Positions 36,325 through 49,275 of a stretch of 64,000 nucleotides of DNA are shown one piece after another; positions within the stretch are counted from its first letter, which is position 1; each line of letters opens with the position of its first letter. The translations under genes were made by a program, and so were the position numbers. The notes below the pieces were generated by a model. The model was not told where the DNA came from. It did not search any database and saw nothing but the letters and a program-made list of their open reading frames with translations. The DNA comes from Planktothrix serta PCC 8927 (GTDB lineage: Bacteria; Cyanobacteriota; Cyanobacteriia; Cyanobacteriales; Microcoleaceae): NCBI RefSeq assembly GCF_900010725.2, contig NZ_LR734824.1:30047-94046 (forward strand), in the 5' to 3' direction.

Positions 36325-38394
36325 TTATGTTAAACCAATAATAGCGATGATGCTATCAATCATTTTAATTCCAATAAAGGGCGCAATGATTCCTCCTAAT
36401 CCATAAATTAAAATGTTTTCTCGAAGTAATAGATTAGCACTAACTGGGCGAAATTTAACTCCTTTTAAGGCTAAAGGAATTAAAGCGGGGATAATCAAAG
36501 CATTATAAATTAGGGCGGATAAAATAGCCGATTGACTACTGGCTAATCCCATAATATTTAAACTTCCAATACCCACCGATGAAAACATTGCTGGAATAAT
36601 CGCAAAATACTTAGCAATATCATTCGCAATAGAAAAGGTTGTTAACGCTCCGCGAGTAATCAATAATTGCTTACCAATGGTGACTAAATCAATCAACTTT
36701 GTAGGATCAGAATCTAAGTCAACCATATTCGCTGCTTCCTTTGCAGCTTGGGTTCCAGAATTCATTGCTAATCCGACATTTGCTTGAGCTAAAGCCGGAG
36801 CATCATTCGTACCATCCCCAGTCATTGCTACTAATTTACCCTGGGATTGTTCCTTTTGAATCACAGCAATTTTATCCTCTGGAGTGGCTTCTGCAATAAA
36901 GTCATCTACCCCCGCTTCTTGAGCAATAACTTCAGCCGTAATCCGATTATCTCCCGTTAACATTACGGTTCTTACTCCCATCCGTCGCAGTTGATCAAAC
37001 CGATCTCTAATCCCCGGTTTAATAATATCTTTCAGGTAAATAATTCCATACAATTCATTGTCTTTGCAAACAGCTAAAGGTGTACCACCCAAACGAGAAA
37101 TACGCTGATAAGCGATATCTAAATCATCCGTTAGTTGACCTCCACGAGAACGAACAAACCCTTTAATGGCATCAACTGCTCCTTTTCTAACTTCGCTTTT
37201 ATCGGGTAAGTTTGTACCACTCATGCGAGTTCTAGCAGAGAACTCAATTCCTTCGGCTAATTCTCGATTAAAATTAACCGTCGCTCCCATTTTTTCCGCA
37301 AGTCTAACAATCGATTTTCCTTCCGGTGTTTCATCAAAAATACTAGCCATGAGTGCTATTTCAGCAACAGTTTTTGGACTATGACCATTCACCGGAATAA
37401 ATTCTTCAGCTAGTCGATTTCCTAACGTAATCGTTCCGGTTTTATCTAAGACTAAAGTATTGATATCCCCACAAGCTTCTACAGCCCGCCCCGATGTCGC
37501 AACAACATTAAATTGAGCCACCCGATCCATTCCAGCAATGCCAATTGCACTTAATAAACCGCCAATTGTTGTCGGAATTAACGCCACTAATAGGGCAATT
37601 AAAATTACAATACTAACGGGAGTTTGAACATAATTGGCAATGGGTGAAATTGTAGCGACTACAATTAAAAAAACTTCAGTTAATACCGCTAATAACACCG
37701 TTAAGGCAATTTCATTCGGGGTTTTTGTCCGTTCTGCTCCTTCAACTAAAGCAATCATTCGGTCTAAAAATCCTTTCCCTGGTTCCGATGTCACCCGCAA
37801 GATTAATTCATCAGAAATAATCCGAGTTCCCCCCGTTACAGAACTAGCAATATCGCTTCCAGGTTCTTTTAAAACCGGGGCAGATTCACCAGTAATTGCT
37901 GATTCATCGACGGAAGCAACTCCCGCAATTACGACCGCATCCACTGGAATCATATCTCCAGCAATAACTTTAATTTGATCTCCTTTTTTTAACGATGTGG
38001 AACTAATTTCTTCAACAGAACCATCGGGTAATAATTTTCGGGCGGTGGTTTCTGCTTTGGTCGAACGTAAGGAATCTGCTTGGGCTTTTCCTCGTCCTTC
38101 TGCAACTGCTTCAGCGAAATTTGCAAACAAAAGGGTTAACAATAAAATCACGGTGATTAGGAAATTAAAGAAGCGATTATTTTCTCCTTGAATGGTTCCA
38201 AATAAGTTAGGATCAAGAACTAATAAGGCTGTGATTATTGTTCCTAACCAAACGACAAACATCACTGGATTTTTAATCATGTATCGTGGATCAAGTTTGC
38301 TAAAAGCATCCCTAAACGCTCGTTGATACAGTCCTTTAGTATTGACTTTTTTTTGCTTTTTTTGTTGTCGTTTATTTAAGCGAGTTTGCATCAT
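36325..38394 (-). CDS. kdpB: Potassium-transporting P-type ATPase subunit B
   Basis: KdpB is the ATP-hydrolysing subunit. Phosphorylation Asp317 lies in DKTGTIT, the actuator TGES motif at 168-171, and the hinge at [11 protein letters not shown]. Seven or so membrane helices are visible, with an unusually basic N-terminus ([15 protein letters not shown]). The length of 689 residues is normal. It follows kdpA by 35 bases in the same operon. Confidence 0.97.
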   Translation of the reverse strand: MMQTRLNKRQQKKQKKVNTKGLYQRAFRDAFSKLDPRYMIKNPVMFVVWLGTIITALLVLDPNLFGTIQGENNRFFNFLITVILLLTLLFANFAEAVAEGRGKAQADSLRSTKAETTARKLLPDGSVEEISSTSLKKGDQIKVIAGDMIPVDAVVIAGVASVDESAITGESAPVLKEPGSDIASSVTGGTRIISDELILRVTSEPGKGFLDRMIALVEGAERTKTPNEIALTVLLAVLTEVFLIVVATISPIANYVQTPVSIVILIALLVALIPTTIGGLLSAIGIAGMDRVAQFNVVATSGRAVEACGDINTLVLDKTGTITLGNRLAEEFIPVNGHSPKTVAEIALMASIFDETPEGKSIVRLAEKMGATVNFNRELAEGIEFSARTRMSGTNLPDKSEVRKGAVDAIKGFVRSRGGQLTDDLDIAYQRISRLGGTPLAVCKDNELYGIIYLKDIIKPGIRDRFDQLRRMGVRTVMLTGDNRITAEVIAQEAGVDDFIAEATPEDKIAVIQKEQSQGKLVAMTGDGTNDAPALAQANVGLAMNSGTQAAKEAANMVDLDSDPTKLIDLVTIGKQLLITRGALTTFSIANDIAKYFAIIPAMFSSVGIGSLNIMGLASSQSAILSALIYNALIIPALIPLALKGVKFRPVSANLLLRENILIYGLGGIIAPFIGIKMIDSIIAIIGLT

Positions 38395-38429
38395 AAAATT
38401 GCAGGGGTATTTGATGAAAAATAGTGAGA

Positions 38430-40133
38430 TTATTTGAAACTAGCAATTTGAAAGGCTTCCGCCACTGGCCCTAATGCTAAAACAGGTAAGAATGTTAAGG
38501 CTCCTAAAATCAAAATCACTCCCGTTGTCACACTGGTAAATAGGAGAGAATTGGTTTTTAATGTGCCAGGAGTTTCGGGAACAGGTTGTTTATTTAACAG
38601 ACTTTCTGCTAATAGCAATAAAGCCACAATTGGAATATAACGTCCCGCTAAAAGCACAACACTGGTGCTAAGATTCCACCAGATAGTATTATCCCCTAAT
38701 CCTTCAAATCCTGAGCCATTATTGGCAGCGGCAGAAGCATATTCATAAATCACTTGGGAAATGCCATGAAATCCGGGGTTTGAAATCCCTGAAAGTTGAG
38801 GATAAGCGAGGGTAATAGCACCAGGAATTAAAATGACAATGGGATGAACCAGTAAAATTACACTGGCGAGAATAATTTCTCGTTTTTCAATTTTTCGCCC
38901 TAAAAATTCTGGGGTTCTACCGACCATTAATCCGGTTAAGAATACCGTTAAAATCAGGAAAATGAATAAGTAAACTGTTCCCGTTCCTTGTCCTCCCCAA
39001 ACAATTTGTAAGAACAGGTTAAATAAGGTAGAAAAACCCCCATTTGGCATGAATGAATCGTGCATCCCATTAACAGCACCGCACATTGTTCCGGTTGTGG
39101 TAACAGCCCACAATGCGGTTTCTGCCCAACCAAACCGAATTTCTTTTCCTTCTAAATTCGGAGCTTGTTGACCGAGAAAATTATTAACAATTGGGTTTCC
39201 TTGAAATTCCCCCAGAGCGGTAATAATGATGAAGCTTGAATAGATTAAAAATACCATTCCAAACAGTAACCAGGCTTGTTTTTTATCCTGGGTAAAAATT
39301 CCAAAGGTATAAATCAAAGAAGCGGGAATACTAACCATTACTAAGGTTTCAATTAAGTTAGAAAACCCATTAGGATTTTCATAGGGATGGGCTGAATTTA
39401 CTCCAAAGAAACCGCCTCCATTTTCTCCGAGTTCTTTAATGATTTCAAAATGAGCAACTGGCCCCCGTGCGATCGCTTGTGTTCCTCCATCTAAGGGGGT
39501 AACAATTTGTGATCCGGCTAAGGTTTCAGGTACACCTAACGCTAATAAAATGATTGCTCCAATTAAGGAAATAGGTAATAAAATTCGAGTAATAGAACGG
39601 ATCAAATCAATATAAAAATTCCCTAATGATCTGCCTGTTATTCCTCGAATAAAAGCGATAGAAACGGCTAAACCTGTTGCAGCCGAAGTAAACATTAAAA
39701 ACCCTAATGCGAGCATCTGGGTGGCATGGCTGAAGGTATTTTCCCCGGAATAATGTTGTTGATTAGTGTTGGTTAAAAATGAAATTGTTGTATGTAGGGT
39801 TAAATCCCAACTTGGGGCATTTAATTGCATGGGATTTAAGGGCAAAATTCCTTGTAAACTGATAATAAGATAGACAAAAACTCCCATGACTAAGTTGATC
39901 AAAAGCATGGCGCGAGCATATTGCCAACCTGTCATATCCCGTTGTAAACGAACTCCACTGAAGTTATAAATTAGGCGTTCTAAGGGATTGAGTATGGGGT
40001 CAAGAAGGGTCTTTTCCCCTAAGAAAACATTGGCAATATAGGTTCCGAAAATAGGAACAATCGCCACTAATAGTCCTAATGTTAGGGCAATTTGAAAAAA
40101 TCCATGCCACATAAATATGATAGAGATTAACAT
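38430..40133 (-). CDS. kdpA: Potassium-transporting ATPase subunit A
   Basis: KdpA is the channel-like K+-binding subunit, related to the KcsA/Trk superfamily, with about ten helices. Selectivity-type loops appear as [43 protein letters not shown] and [13 protein letters not shown]. The length of 567 residues is typical. ATG at 40133 is used; a second in-frame ATG lies at 40112. It is the first gene of the operon, so the kdp promoter should lie in the 330-base gap before the divergent kinase. Confidence 0.96.
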   Translation of the reverse strand: MLISIIFMWHGFFQIALTLGLLVAIVPIFGTYIANVFLGEKTLLDPILNPLERLIYNFSGVRLQRDMTGWQYARAMLLINLVMGVFVYLIISLQGILPLNPMQLNAPSWDLTLHTTISFLTNTNQQHYSGENTFSHATQMLALGFLMFTSAATGLAVSIAFIRGITGRSLGNFYIDLIRSITRILLPISLIGAIILLALGVPETLAGSQIVTPLDGGTQAIARGPVAHFEIIKELGENGGGFFGVNSAHPYENPNGFSNLIETLVMVSIPASLIYTFGIFTQDKKQAWLLFGMVFLIYSSFIIITALGEFQGNPIVNNFLGQQAPNLEGKEIRFGWAETALWAVTTTGTMCGAVNGMHDSFMPNGGFSTLFNLFLQIVWGGQGTGTVYLFIFLILTVFLTGLMVGRTPEFLGRKIEKREIILASVILLVHPIVILIPGAITLAYPQLSGISNPGFHGISQVIYEYASAAANNGSGFEGLGDNTIWWNLSTSVVLLAGRYIPIVALLLLAESLLNKQPVPETPGTLKTNSLLFTSVTTGVILILGALTFLPVLALGPVAEAFQIASFK

Positions 40134-40463
40134 CTGAATTTAATCCTATTATTTTACTTTTTCCCGAAAAAACAATCTAACAAAAAGTAGAATTTTGATC
40201 AGAAAATGATATAAACCAAAAATATAAGAGATATGTAGTTACTTCTATCTGAGATTATAAACCTCTTGATATAGATGAGTATAACTAGAGATATATACCA
40301 ATCATAAAAAATGTAGGGGTTTGGTCTTCAAACCCAGGCATAAAGAGGGTTGGGAGACCCAACCCCTACATAATTTGTTCACAAATCATTTAGGATTGCT
40401 ATAGGTCACTTTCAACGGTGATTTTAAGCTAAATTAAAAACACAATCTATTGAGCAATCAGTT
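40134..40463. other. Divergent promoter region between kdpA and the histidine kinase
   Basis: These 330 bases are AT-rich and hold one palindromic element (40313-40369). No ORF, riboswitch or clear operator was recognised. Confidence 0.5.
40313..40369. repeat. GTAGGGGTTTGG palindromic element (MITE-like)
   Basis: A 57-base element has inverted ends GTAGGGGTTTGG and CCAACCCCTAC and an inner hairpin (GGTCT...AGACC). It is related to the elements at 8515-8586 and 63765-63792. Confidence 0.7.
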
Positions 40464-41540
40464 ATGATGTTAAAAAATACTTTAAAAATTCATTGGTTAA
40501 TTTTGGGATTCTTTGTGGTGGTAATTTTATTAGAATATACGACTCCAGCAGACTATGTTTTTGGTTATCTTTATACGGTTCCGATTTTACTCGCTCACCC
40601 CCGTTTAAATCGGATGATTACGCTACAAGTAACTGTAGCTGCTTGTTTATTGACGTTATTTAATTTGGTTTTTCCTCTTCCTAAAATCATCAATTCAGCA
40701 ACAGTTGCTAATCGAATGATTGCTGTTTTTGCCTTAATTGTTACGGGTTGGTTAAGCGATCGCACTCGTCGCTATGAAGAAGCGATTTCTCAACAACAAG
40801 CTCAACTCCAAGCGCACAGCAAACTAGCCAGTGTTAGAGAAGATTTTGCATCGACTCTAACCCATGATTTAAAAACACCCCTTTTAGGAGCAATTGAAAC
40901 ACTAAAATCTTTTAAAAATAGACAGTTTGGTGAAATTAATTCAACTCAAGAAAAAATTCTCGATATGATGTTGCGTTCTCACCAAAATAGCTTACAATTA
41001 GTTCAAACTTTATTGGATGTTTATCGCAATGATACGGAGGGATTAAAACTAAATTTAGAACCGATTAATTTAGTTAATATTGCAGAGGAAGCGATCGCAA
41101 CTTTAACGGATTTAGCCACAACCCGACGAATTTATTTAAGTTTAAGTTATCGGAACTCGAATTTTCGTAGATTTCTATGGGTAAAAGGCGATCAACTGCA
41201 ACTTCAGCGCGTTTTTAGCAATTTATTAATTAATGGGATTAATCATTCAGCGCGTGGGGGTCGGGTTGAGGTAATATTAGAATCGGAAGCTCATTTTCAG
41301 GTGGTGAAAATTTGGGATCAGGGTCTAGGAATAACCCCCGGAGAATTGCCGAATTTGTTTGAGCGATTTTATCAGGGAAATAGCGATCGCCAAGCTCAAG
41401 GTTCAGGATTAGGATTATACTTAACTCGACAAATTATTGAAGCTCATGGGGGTATAATTTGGGCAGAAAACAAAATTCCCAATGGAGCAATATTTTGTTT
41501 TCGTCTTCCGGCTCTAGCTCAGGGAGAAATTCAACTGTAA
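40464..41540 (+). CDS. Membrane-bound sensor histidine kinase
   Basis: The kinase has three or four N-terminal membrane segments (about 10-96) without a recognisable periplasmic sensor domain, then a HisKA domain with phosphoacceptor His134 (THDLKTP) and a HATPase domain (N-box NLLINGINHSARGG, GLGITPGELPNLFERF, GSGLGLYLTRQIIEAHGG). It pairs with the response regulator 32 bases downstream. It is divergent from kdpA, whose KdpD lacks a kinase, so a link to K+ control is possible but unproven. Confidence 0.9.
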   Translation: MMLKNTLKIHWLILGFFVVVILLEYTTPADYVFGYLYTVPILLAHPRLNRMITLQVTVAACLLTLFNLVFPLPKIINSATVANRMIAVFALIVTGWLSDRTRRYEEAISQQQAQLQAHSKLASVREDFASTLTHDLKTPLLGAIETLKSFKNRQFGEINSTQEKILDMMLRSHQNSLQLVQTLLDVYRNDTEGLKLNLEPINLVNIAEEAIATLTDLATTRRIYLSLSYRNSNFRRFLWVKGDQLQLQRVFSNLLINGINHSARGGRVEVILESEAHFQVVKIWDQGLGITPGELPNLFERFYQGNSDRQAQGSGLGLYLTRQIIEAHGGIIWAENKIPNGAIFCFRLPALAQGEIQL

Positions 41541-41572
41541 AATTTAAAATATTTTGAAAAAAGTTAGTAAAA

Positions 41573-42244
41573 ATGCCATCAAAAGTCTTAAGAGTTTTAT
41601 TAGTCGAAGATGATGAATTATTCCGTCTAGGACTGAATATTCGCTTGCAAAAAGAACCAGAAATTAAAATTATTGGGGAAGCTACTGATGGAGAAACAGC
41701 CGTTGAATTAACCAACCAATATTTACCAGATGTGGTATTATTAGATGTAGGATTGCCGGGAATTGGAGGAGTAGAAGCCTGTCGTCAAATCAAACAAAAC
41801 CATCCTGAAATTCCGATTTTAGTCTTAACTTCTCATTCTCAAAAAAGCCTAATTGAACGATTAATTAAGGCGGGTGCATCAGGGTATTGTTTAAAAGGAA
41901 TTGAACCTGATTTATTGATTTTAGCCTTACATTCCGTGGCGGCGGGAGCTTCTTGGTGGGATCAAACTGTAACCGCAGAAATTCGGACATTGTTTGATAA
42001 TATCGAATCAGGAGAAACTCAAAATACAGCGATCGCTGATCATGATTTAACCCAAAGGGAACAGGAAATTTTAGCTTTAATTGCTGATGGGAAAACGAAT
42101 CAAGAAATTGCCAATTTACTTCATATTACATCAGGAACAGTGAGAACTCATGTTCATGCTATTTTACAAAAGTTAGAGGTGCGCGATCGCACTCAAGCTG
42201 CAATTCTAGCGATTCAGAAAGGATTGATTTCTAAACCTTCATAA
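41573..42244 (+). CDS. NarL/LuxR-family response regulator
   Basis: The receiver domain (1-120) has acidic pocket EDDE and phosphoacceptor Asp58 (VVLLDVGLPG). The C-terminal LuxR-type helix-turn-helix (about 155-215; LTQREQEILALIADGKTNQEIANLL) should bind DNA. This class is not the OmpR/KdpE class. It is the partner of the preceding histidine kinase by operon position. Confidence 0.93.
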   Translation: MPSKVLRVLLVEDDELFRLGLNIRLQKEPEIKIIGEATDGETAVELTNQYLPDVVLLDVGLPGIGGVEACRQIKQNHPEIPILVLTSHSQKSLIERLIKAGASGYCLKGIEPDLLILALHSVAAGASWWDQTVTAEIRTLFDNIESGETQNTAIADHDLTQREQEILALIADGKTNQEIANLLHITSGTVRTHVHAILQKLEVRDRTQAAILAIQKGLISKPS

Positions 42245-42305
42245 TTCCTAATTTAAGTAGGATAAAAGTCAAGTTTTATGAGGTTTGATTCAGCTTGTTT
42301 TGCTC

Positions 42306-43610
42306 TTATTCCGATTGATCTAAACGGTTTTGCCATTCCGCATCAATTTGATCGGAATTTTGGATTTCCTGTTCTAATAAATCTGTTTCCGTTGTATAAG
42401 CTAAATTAGCTTCAGTGATCACCGTTTTTTTAGCAAACTGACGAGCATAATTGAGTTTTTTCTTTAAAATTGAATCTCCCTCGACTAAAATATTAGCTCT
42501 TTTTTCTCGCATTATATTGCGATTATCAATCTTTTGATTTTTCCATTGAATCCAAAAATATCTAATCATAGGAATCGTTAAAAATCCAATTCCATAAACT
42601 AATAAAATTGGATAAATGATATTAATAAATCCCAAAAAACCTGTTAAATATCCAGCAATTTCTGGAGTTTTTAATAAACTTCCTAACATTAATGCGCCAA
42701 TTAAATTAACCGAACCCAAACCAATTGCCCCCAAAACTTGCCCAGAACTTGCTAAACTAAATCGCCAAGATCTTTCTTTTAAATAATCAGAAACAGGTTG
42801 AGGTTCTGATTTTTTGGCTGTGATTTGTAATTCAGGAAAATGATACACCAATTGCCCTTCTGGACTCACCTCCGGTTTGCCATCAAATCGAGTTAAAATC
42901 GGTAACATATAATCTTCATATTCTTGAGCGACTGAACTCCCAATTTCATCCAAATAAGGCGTGATTTGTTCAGCAATAATCGCTCCTTTCTGATTTTTAA
43001 TGACTGTACCAATAGTTTGCCATCTGCGTTCTTCTAAATTATAATTGGGGTTGCCATCTCCAAAAATAAACGAAAAAACAGATTCCAAAAAATTCATCTG
43101 TTTCTTTTTATCGCTACTTTTAGCATTTTGGCGTTGATAATTATTATTATCGACCGTGGAAAACCACCGAAAATCAGGCATCAACCAAGCTATCCAAAAC
43201 CAACCACCACTATTCCGATTTCCGCCTGAACTATCGTTATCCTGACTAGAATTAATTGCAATTAAAATAGCAATAATAGCAACAATAATCAGAAGAATCG
43301 ATACAATCAAAATAATTCCAAAAGAAATCCGAATCAGGTAAAATAAAACTTTCCAGATTTTTTCCCACCCATCTTGTAATTTTAACCGCCAATATTTATT
43401 CCGCAAAATCGCCCGAAAATTTGAGGGAAACTCAAAGGCTATATCTCCCGACTGGGCGACTTGTAAATGACCTCCCGCTTCCGATGCGAGGGCTAAAAGT
43501 TCTCGTTGGGCGATATTAACATCAATTCCCGCTTGAGTTGCGACATCGCCACTGGTGACACGACGCCCTAGTTTTTCCACGGCATTGATGATGCTAGGAT
43601 TAAGAGTCAT
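42306..43610 (-). CDS. Conserved cyanobacterial membrane protein, function unknown
   Basis: A 434-residue protein with a short N-terminal winged-helix-like segment (VTSGDVATQAGIDVNIAQREL), a first membrane span (ISFGIILIVSILLIIVAIIAILIA), a hydrophilic mid-region rich in Asn and Asp, and two further hydrophobic hairpins (about 295-360). The C-terminus is charged. The pattern resembles a conserved family shared with plant plastids, which I cannot name with certainty. It is convergent with the response regulator. Confidence 0.6.
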   Translation of the reverse strand: MTLNPSIINAVEKLGRRVTSGDVATQAGIDVNIAQRELLALASEAGGHLQVAQSGDIAFEFPSNFRAILRNKYWRLKLQDGWEKIWKVLFYLIRISFGIILIVSILLIIVAIIAILIAINSSQDNDSSGGNRNSGGWFWIAWLMPDFRWFSTVDNNNYQRQNAKSSDKKKQMNFLESVFSFIFGDGNPNYNLEERRWQTIGTVIKNQKGAIIAEQITPYLDEIGSSVAQEYEDYMLPILTRFDGKPEVSPEGQLVYHFPELQITAKKSEPQPVSDYLKERSWRFSLASSGQVLGAIGLGSVNLIGALMLGSLLKTPEIAGYLTGFLGFINIIYPILLVYGIGFLTIPMIRYFWIQWKNQKIDNRNIMREKRANILVEGDSILKKKLNYARQFAKKTVITEANLAYTTETDLLEQEIQNSDQIDAEWQNRLDQSE

Positions 43611-43755
43611 TGATTTCTCCTACTTAACACTCATCCAATTTGATCAGGGGTGATTTCCTCTGATTAATTCTATTATTACTGGTTTTGTGAAAATTGGGTT
43701 GCCGTTACTATAGTAAACTTAAGAATGAAGTCAACAATAGGAAGGTTTTGATAAG

Positions 43756-44652
43756 ATGTTAACCTTAGAAACACTCTTTGATGAAGAATTCTATCTCGCT
43801 AAATATCCTGATGTTGCTCAAACTCTTGAAAGCGGAGAATTCGATACGGCTTTTGATCATTTTATTGAGATTGGTCAAGTATCGGGTTATAACCCTAACG
43901 CTTTATTTGATACCCCATATTATCAGGAGGTTAATCCCGATTTAGCCGCCCAAATTGAAGGCGGATTTCTCACACCTGTTGAACATTTTATTAATTATGG
44001 ACAATTTGAACTGCGTTCTCCTAATCCTTTCTTTGACCCTGGATATTATTTAGAACAATATCCCGATGTTAAAGCAGGTTTTCTGAGAGCAGAAATTAAC
44101 CCCTTTGAACATTTTTTTCTGTACGGACAATATGAAGGACGTAATCCCAGTATTGCTTTTGATACTAATTTTTATCAAACTCGATATCCTGAAATTCTAA
44201 CAGAATTGGAATCAGGGCTATATAATACATTATTTGAACATTTTTGGCAACGAGGCTTAGAAGCAGGAAGATTAGGAATACCTCCGGCTTTAAAAGATGA
44301 CCTGACTCAAGCTGTTGATGTTGATATTCTGTTAGGAAACCGAACAATTGTTGGCTTGATTACAGATGCTGATCCGGTTGATATTTATCAATTAATTATT
44401 CCCAATAATAATAGTGAATTTAGTGCGATTATGAATCAAATGAAAGCTAATTTAGATTTAGATTTAATTCAAGATTTCAATAATAATCAAGCGGTTCAAA
44501 GTAATGAAATTATTGCGACTTCTGCTAATTTAGGTTTAACCCCAGAATCAATTTTAATTGATTCATTACCCAGTGGTATATATTTTGTCCGAGTTTCTCA
44601 AGTGGAAGGAAGTACAAACTATCTTTTAAATTTATCAGCTACTCCTATTTAG
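43756..44652 (+). CDS. Protein with four ~35-residue FD-YYL-YPDV repeats and a PPC-like domain
   Basis: Residues about 8-170 are four tandem repeats of a pattern close to F-D-x-x-Y-Y-x-x-x-Y-P-D-V, ending E-H-F-x-x-Y-G-Q-x-E-x-R-x-P (for example FFDPGYYLEQYPDV and FEHFFLYGQYEGRNP). The C-terminal part (about 185-298) resembles a pre-peptidase C-terminal (PPC) beta domain (DADPVDIYQLIIP, GIYFVRVSQVEGSTNYLLNL). Such repeats occur in cyanobacterial surface or secreted proteins; no signal peptide is seen. The function is unknown. Confidence 0.7.
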   Translation: MLTLETLFDEEFYLAKYPDVAQTLESGEFDTAFDHFIEIGQVSGYNPNALFDTPYYQEVNPDLAAQIEGGFLTPVEHFINYGQFELRSPNPFFDPGYYLEQYPDVKAGFLRAEINPFEHFFLYGQYEGRNPSIAFDTNFYQTRYPEILTELESGLYNTLFEHFWQRGLEAGRLGIPPALKDDLTQAVDVDILLGNRTIVGLITDADPVDIYQLIIPNNNSEFSAIMNQMKANLDLDLIQDFNNNQAVQSNEIIATSANLGLTPESILIDSLPSGIYFVRVSQVEGSTNYLLNLSATPI

Positions 44653-44960
44653 TGAATTTTACCTAAGTATTAACTCACAAAAAAAATGAATCCTATTCAA
44701 TATACTGTATCCATTAATTTTGGCATCGAAGATGGAGTTAGAGATTTTAGGATGTTGGGCTATCTGTAAGTTGAGTTAATATCATTTTGGGGGTTAGGGC
44801 TTAACTTAAACTCTAATCATACTATTATTGAATTTGCAACTTCAGAAGAGATGGAGGCTGAAGTGATTGTGCTGGTTGAGTTATAATAGGTAAGACTGAC
44901 TCTATTACCTAGGTAGGTGCTTGAAGATGGCGATCGCAAAAAAAAGGAGATAAAATTTAG
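44653..44960. other. 308-base gap with decayed coding sequence
   Basis: Two short open stretches in different frames suggest an eroded gene (44686-44886). The remainder is non-coding up to the AAAGGAG ribosome-binding site of the toxin. Confidence 0.4.
44686..44886 (+). pseudogene. Possible small-gene remnant before the toxin
   Basis: An ATG-started 27-codon ORF (44686-44769; MNPIQYTVSINFGIEDGVRD) is followed, in a shifted frame ending at 44886, by TIIEFATSEEMEAEVIVLVEL. Both read like protein, but no intact frame joins them. The family is not recognised. Confidence 0.3.
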
Positions 44961-45245
44961 TTGGAAATATTTGATTTAATTTTCTTGGATAGTATTGTTG
45001 AGAAACTGGCTCGCAAGCACAGCGTTCAGACACAGGAGGTAAGAGAAGTTTTTGTGCGGTTTCCACTGATACGATTTATAGAAAAAGGAAACCGTCAAAA
45101 TGAAAATGTTTATGCCACTTATGGTCAAACAGAGACGGGACGCTACTTAATTGTTTTCTTCATCTATAAAGAAGATAACAATGCCTTAATATTATCAGCG
45201 AGGGACATGACTAATGCCGAACGAAGAAAATACCAAAATGACTAG
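44961..45245 (+). CDS. brnT: BrnT-family toxin
   Basis: A 94-residue protein with the BrnT outline: an opening strand-helix (FDLIFLDSIVEKLARKHS), a central strand pair (VYATYGQTETGRYLIVFFIY) and the C-terminal ILSARDMTNAERRKY, the characteristic BrnT ending. BrnT toxins are RelE-like ribonucleases that stop translation. The start is TTG, 12 bases after AAAGGAG. It overlaps the next gene by 32 bases, and the partner is of the expected antitoxin type. Confidence 0.78.
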   Translation: MEIFDLIFLDSIVEKLARKHSVQTQEVREVFVRFPLIRFIEKGNRQNENVYATYGQTETGRYLIVFFIYKEDNNALILSARDMTNAERRKYQND

Positions 45246-45501
45246 AAGTTCTATCTCAAATGCTACCTCTTATGAAGAGATAGGAGAGTTTTGGGATGAG
45301 CATGATACGGCGAATTATTGGGAGCAAACTTATCCCGTTGAATTTACAATTAATCTTGGCCCTAAATCTCAAGTAACATATTACGGCATCGATAAAAGTT
45401 TAGCTGAAAAAATCAGTGCTGTAGCAGAACGAAAAGGGATGTCTGCGGAAAATCTTTTAAATTTGTGGTTACAGGAGAAATTAAAGGAAGAGAGGGTTTA
45501 A
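45214..45501 (+). CDS. CopG/BrnA-type antitoxin
   Basis: A 95-residue protein whose first half (SYEEIGEFWDEHDTANYWEQ) would wrap the toxin. The second half contains a ribbon-helix-helix-like end (LAEKISAVAERKGMSAENLLNLWL) that should bind the operon promoter. The overlap with brnT on the same strand is the typical arrangement of such pairs. Autoregulation is expected from the family; no operator was picked out. Confidence 0.78.
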   Translation: MPNEENTKMTRSSISNATSYEEIGEFWDEHDTANYWEQTYPVEFTINLGPKSQVTYYGIDKSLAEKISAVAERKGMSAENLLNLWLQEKLKEERV

Positions 45502-45582
45502 GGTGATGCCTCTACCTAGGCTAAAATGAGTAGGGTTTAGCTTAAGATAAAACATTTTAACTAGATTACATATAATAACATT

Positions 45583-45599
45583 GGTGGGCAAAGCCCACC
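45583..45599. terminator. Hairpin between the antitoxin and pgm
   Basis: The palindrome GGTGGGCAAAGCCCACC lies between two convergent genes and is the only strong hairpin there. It is also a common cyanobacterial repeat type. Confidence 0.5.
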
Positions 45600-45627
45600 C
45601 TACGAGTTTAGATCAATTTACCCCATA

Positions 45628-48876
<3,249 letters not shown>

Positions 48877-48880
<4 letters not shown>

Positions 48881-49116
48881 TGTTGGGTTTCTCCTTCATT
48901 CTGTATAAATAAATGAACCTCCCAGGATAAATCCCAAAAGGTTTTTGCCGCCCTGGAATTAATTATGCTACTGTTAAACTTAGAATCATTTAATGCAAAT
49001 TGAATAACAACCCGTGATCCTCGCACAAGTAGAGCAGAATAGATCGATGTTCTGTTGACTAACCTCTCAAACAAGTGACTAATTTTGATTAGTGCCCTTG
49101 TGATCAGGGTTTTCAC
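48877..49116 (-). CDS. Doubtful small ORF upstream of the histidine kinase
   Basis: A 79-codon GTG-started ORF ends by overlapping the kinase ATG (ATGA), which would fit translational coupling. The product (SHLFERLVNRTSIYSALLV, FALNDSKFNSSIINSRAAK) shows no recognisable family, so it may be chance. Confidence 0.25.
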
Positions 49117-49275
49117 CGAACTATAGCCAGTCCTTAGCTTTTATTGCACGTTTTTAGCACATTATAACTCAATAACAACCTCAGCTTTAGTAATCTAAAT
49201 CACAAAAAAGATTAATTTTTTATTAAACTGATTTTATCAAGCTTAATAAAAACAATTTTTTAGATGATACTTTTC

